From an uncultured Eubacteriales bacterium (lineage in GTDB: Bacteria > Bacillota > Clostridia > Oscillospirales > Oscillospiraceae): a DNA stretch of 15,701 bases. A model generated the notes under the pieces. The model did not search any database and was not told the origin of the DNA. It saw nothing but the letters and a program-made list of their open reading frames with translations. The stretch spans positions 1 to 15,701 of the forward strand of contig CABVBV010000036.1 in assembly GCA_902496595.1 (NCBI GenBank), read 5' to 3'. Of the stretch, positions 13,890 through 15,701 are shown piece after piece; the first letter of the stretch is position 1; each line of letters begins with the position of its first letter. The translations under genes were made by a program, and so were the position numbers.

Positions 13890-15338
13890 TCAGTCGGACA
13901 TGGACACGGCCTTGTCGTAGAGCTGCTCCACGTCCTTCCCGGGCGCCTTGCCCGCCAGGGCCGCGACGACGGCCGCGATGAGGCCCGCAAAAAAGCCCGG
14001 GATTATCTCGTATACTCCCGTGCCCGACAGGAAGGCCAGCCAGAGCACGTCCACGACCGCACCGGCCACTATGCCCGCCACAGCTCCGGAGAAGGTGAAC
14101 CTCTTCCAGAACAGGGACAGCAGGATGACCGGGCCGAAGGCCGCTCCGAACACGCCCCAGGCGTTCTCCACGAGGGCCATGATAGTCCCGCTCTCCGGGT
14201 TCGCCGCGATGAGCAGCGCGATGACCGCGATGATGACGACCACGATGCGCCCCGCCCAGAGCATCTCCTTGTCCGAGGCATTCTTCCGGAACACCGGCTT
14301 GTACACGTCGCTCGCAAAGGCCGAGGCCGAGGCCAGCAGCTGCGAGTCCGCCGTGCTCATCGCCGCGGCCAGGATGGCCGAGAGCAGTATGCCGCTCACC
14401 ACCGCCGGGAAGATCGTCCTCACCATCGTGATGAACACCACCGACGAGTCCTCTATCTCGCCGAGGAACATCCTCCCGACCAGGCCGGAGCCGACGGAGA
14501 AGATGAGGATGATGAAAGTCCAGCTGATGCCGATGACGCTCGATTTGCGCAGATCCTTGTTTGACCTTATGGACATGAACCGGATGATGATGTGTGGCAT
14601 ACCGAAATAGCCGAGGCCCCAGCCGAGCCCGGAGACAACGTCGCTCCAGCTCGTGAACACCTTCCAATAGTTCTCCGGCTCCGCCGCTGCAGCGGCAGTG
14701 CCGCCGTTCTTGACCAGCGCCAGGGCGAAGATCGGCGCAATGAGCAGCGCAGCCAGCATCAGCAGGCCCTGGAAGAAGTCCGTCCAGCAGACCGCGTTGA
14801 AGCCGCCCAGGAAGGTGTAGGCTATGATGATGAAGGCCGCTATGTACATCGCCGTCGTGGCGTCAATGCCTATGACCGTGCTGAACAGGGTGCCGCAGGC
14901 CTTGATGCTCGAGGCGGCGTAGATCGTGTAGGCCACAAGGAAGATGACCGCGCAGATGATCTGCAAAAACTTGCTCTTCGACAAAAACCTGTTCGTCAGA
15001 TACTGCGGTATCGTTATCGAATCCCCCGCAGCTATCGAGAACTTCCTCAGCCTCGGCGCCTCGAATATCCACGAGAGCGCATAGCCGATGGCAAGGCCGA
15101 CCGCTATCCATATCTGGCCCATGCCCATGGCATACACCGAGGCGGGCAGGCCCATCAGCACCCAGGCGCTCATGTCCGACGCGCCCGCCGACAGAGCCGA
15201 TACCCAGGGCCCCATCCGACGGCCGCCCAGGAAATAGTCCTTCTCATTGCCGCCCTTGCTCCTGGCAAAGAAGTATATGCCTATGCCGACCATGAACAAA
15301 AAGTAAATCACAAACACTACAAGCTCGGTTACGTTCAT
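13890..15338 (-). CDS. putP: Sodium/proline symporter (SSS family)
   Basis: This 482-residue membrane protein takes up proline with Na+. It aligns along its length with E. coli PutP. Matches include DYFLGGRRMGPWVSALSAGASDMSAWVLMGLP with Asp55 at the same position as the Na+-site Asp55 of E. coli; YTIYAASSIKACG, YTFLGGFNAVCWTDFFQG, GWGLGYFGMPHIIIRFM, SAILAAAMSTADSQLLASAS with the Ser-Thr of the second Na+ ligand region, and GLYEIIPGF-like VYEIIPGFFAG near the end. About 12-13 membrane helices are expected. I chose the ATG at 15338 because it gives the family's usual N-terminus; the ribosome binding site (GGGG or GAGG close to the ATG) is poor, and a longer in-frame version back to 15431 would run into its own promoter. 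It has its own promoter and is divergent from a LysR gene. Confidence 0.93.
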   Translation of the reverse strand: MNVTELVVFVIYFLFMVGIGIYFFARSKGGNEKDYFLGGRRMGPWVSALSAGASDMSAWVLMGLPASVYAMGMGQIWIAVGLAIGYALSWIFEAPRLRKFSIAAGDSITIPQYLTNRFLSKSKFLQIICAVIFLVAYTIYAASSIKACGTLFSTVIGIDATTAMYIAAFIIIAYTFLGGFNAVCWTDFFQGLLMLAALLIAPIFALALVKNGGTAAAAAEPENYWKVFTSWSDVVSGLGWGLGYFGMPHIIIRFMSIRSNKDLRKSSVIGISWTFIILIFSVGSGLVGRMFLGEIEDSSVVFITMVRTIFPAVVSGILLSAILAAAMSTADSQLLASASAFASDVYKPVFRKNASDKEMLWAGRIVVVIIAVIALLIAANPESGTIMALVENAWGVFGAAFGPVILLSLFWKRFTFSGAVAGIVAGAVVDVLWLAFLSGTGVYEIIPGFFAGLIAAVVAALAGKAPGKDVEQLYDKAVSMSD

Positions 15339-15381
15339 TCCTCTACCCCACACATGAAATAAATTAATGCATTCCATGAGC

Positions 15382-15410
15382 TTTACAAATGAATGCTTTT
15401 GAATTATAAT
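15382..15410 (+). promoter_or_regulatory. Sigma-70-type promoter reading toward the LysR gene
   Basis: TTTACA (-35, 5 of 6 matches, 15382-15387), a 17-nt spacer and a perfect TATAAT (-10, 15405-15410) face right. Its -10 box shares bases with the -10 box of the putP promoter (the sequence ATTATAAT reads as TATAAT on both strands). Transcription would start near 15417, about 115 nt before the lysR ATG. Confidence 0.6.
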
Positions 15411-15431
15411 CTTGCCCAGCCCGATTGGCAA
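15403..15431 (-). promoter_or_regulatory. Sigma-70-type promoter of putP
   Basis: On the - strand TTGCCA (-35, 5 of 6 matches, at 15431-15426), a 17-nt spacer and a perfect TATAAT (-10, at 15408-15403) form a near-consensus promoter. Transcription would start near 15396, giving a leader of about 58 nt before the putP ATG. Confidence 0.75.
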
Positions 15432-15432
15432 G
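15411..15432. promoter_or_regulatory. Dyad in the putP promoter spacer, possible operator
   Basis: CTTGCC, ten bases, then GGCAAG form a perfect 6-bp inverted repeat. It covers the putP -35 box and spacer and the start point of the right-facing promoter, the place where a bound regulator would affect both promoters. Binding by the neighbouring LysR protein is inference; I do not see a textbook T-N11-A dyad inside it. Confidence 0.4.
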
Positions 15433-15450
15433 ACCTGAGCCGGGCTTTTT
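15418..15450 (+). terminator. Attenuator-like hairpin in the lysR leader
   Basis: AGCCCG (15418-15423) can pair with CGGGCT (15441-15446), a 6-bp stem with a 17-nt loop followed by five T (15446-15450). It lies at the very start of the transcript predicted from the right-facing promoter. GCCC at 15419-15422 could instead pair with the second CCGGG at 15455-15459, which would prevent the T-tailed hairpin. It is weak as a terminator on stem length alone. Confidence 0.35.
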
Positions 15451-15531
15451 GCGTCCGGGTGAGGATTTTTTGGGCGTTTGCATTAATTTAATTGATAATA
15501 TTTCATATTTACATGAAAGGAATTAATATAA

Positions 15532-15701
15532 ATGCCTGTAAGCAAGTATGAGGCCTTTCTGAAGGCGGCGGAGCTGGGGAGTTTGACGCGGGCGGCGGCG
15601 GAGCTGGGGGTGACGCAGTCTGCGGTGTCGCACATGATAGGCGCGCTGGAGGAGGAGCTGGGCTTTTCGCTGCTCAAGAGGGGACGGGGCGGGGCCCGGG
15701 C
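15532..15701 (+). CDS. LysR-family transcriptional regulator, N-terminal part (3' end outside window)
   Basis: The frame is open from the ATG at 15532 to the end of the window (56 codons visible) and encodes the winged helix-turn-helix of a LysR-type regulator: KYEAFLKAAELGSLTRAAAE, then LGVTQSAVSHMIGALEEELG and FSLLKRG. This is the family's usual first 50 residues, with the recognition helix TQSAVSHMI. The effector-binding domain is outside the window. AAAGGA about 10 nt before the ATG is the likely ribosome binding site. The gene is divergent from putP, the classic arrangement for LysR regulators that control the neighbour and themselves, so control of proline uptake is a reasonable inference. 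The GC-rich coding sequence contrasts with the AT-rich leader before it. Confidence 0.88.
   Translation, partial: MPVSKYEAFLKAAELGSLTRAAAELGVTQSAVSHMIGALEEELGFSLLKRGRGGAR

Larger units (their letters stand above)
15360..15490. repeat. 12-bp inverted repeat flanking the putP-lysR promoter region
   Basis: TAAATTAATGCA at 15360-15371 is the exact reverse complement of TGCATTAATTTA at 15479-15490. The arms lie 107 bp apart, centre to centre about 119 bp, on both sides of the two promoters. They may be paired binding sites that allow looping, as LysR-type and other regulators do, or chance in AT-rich DNA. Confidence 0.5.

Noticed and set aside
13066..14667. Long open frame (533 codons) on the - strand across ispE and putP
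   Set aside because: It runs antisense to ispE, through a strong terminator and out of frame through putP; it has no family resemblance.
15339..15431. Longer N-terminus for PutP
   Set aside because: The in-frame extension would include the -10 and spacer of the putP promoter itself and adds a segment absent from the family.
1..15701. CRISPR arrays, tRNA or rRNA genes, insertion sequences, phage or integrase genes
   Set aside because: I saw no regularly spaced repeats, cloverleaf-like sequence, transposase motifs or terminal repeats on either strand; the coding density and composition are uniform apart from the short AT-rich intergenic stretches described.

Overview
The window reads as chromosomal DNA from a GC-rich anaerobic bacterium. 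The markers are a 2-hydroxyacyl-CoA dehydratase subunit (an oxygen-sensitive Fe-S enzyme family of fermenting anaerobes), a bacterial V-type (A/V) ATPase instead of an F-type one, a cofactor-independent phosphoglycerate mutase of the archaeal ApgM type, the MEP-pathway kinase IspE, a lipobox lipoprotein and a Na+/proline symporter. Strong GGAGG-type ribosome binding sites precede most genes. A GC-rich clostridial lineage, or possibly Synergistota, fits best; this placement is inference from gene content.

Layout. Positions 1-953 (+): the end of a 2-hydroxyacyl-CoA dehydratase subunit and a 68-residue single-pass membrane protein, closed by a bidirectional terminator. Positions 1002-11495 (-): read from the right, a complete nine-subunit V-ATPase operon in the order G/H-C-I-K-F-E-A-B-D, followed at 17 nt by a methionine-rich lipoprotein and a terminator, then a membrane-anchored ComEC-like metallo-beta-lactamase-fold hydrolase. 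Positions 11496-11684: a divergent promoter region. Positions 11685-13783 (+): apgM and ispE, overlapping by 4 nt, closed by a second bidirectional terminator. Positions 13890-15338 (-): a PutP-type sodium/proline symporter. Positions 15339-15531: a compact regulatory region with two overlapping, oppositely directed sigma-70-like promoters, a dyad, a distant inverted repeat and an attenuator-like hairpin. Positions 15532-15701 (+): the N-terminus of a LysR-family regulator that runs off the window.

How the parts work together. The V-ATPase genes are tightly packed, with overlaps or short gaps that carry the next ribosome binding site, so they should be made as one translationally coupled set. 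The one AT-rich gap lies just before the membrane-ring subunit K, the subunit needed in most copies. The ATPase would either make ATP from, or spend it to build, an H+ or Na+ gradient, and PutP would draw on a Na+ gradient for proline uptake. The LysR gene divergent from putP is the obvious candidate regulator of putP. Most of the window is recognisable families. The points most worth a second look are the permuted ATPase gene order, the unusual K subunit and its leader, the TTG starts, the tiny upstream ORF at the operon head, the attached lipoprotein and the putP/lysR control region.
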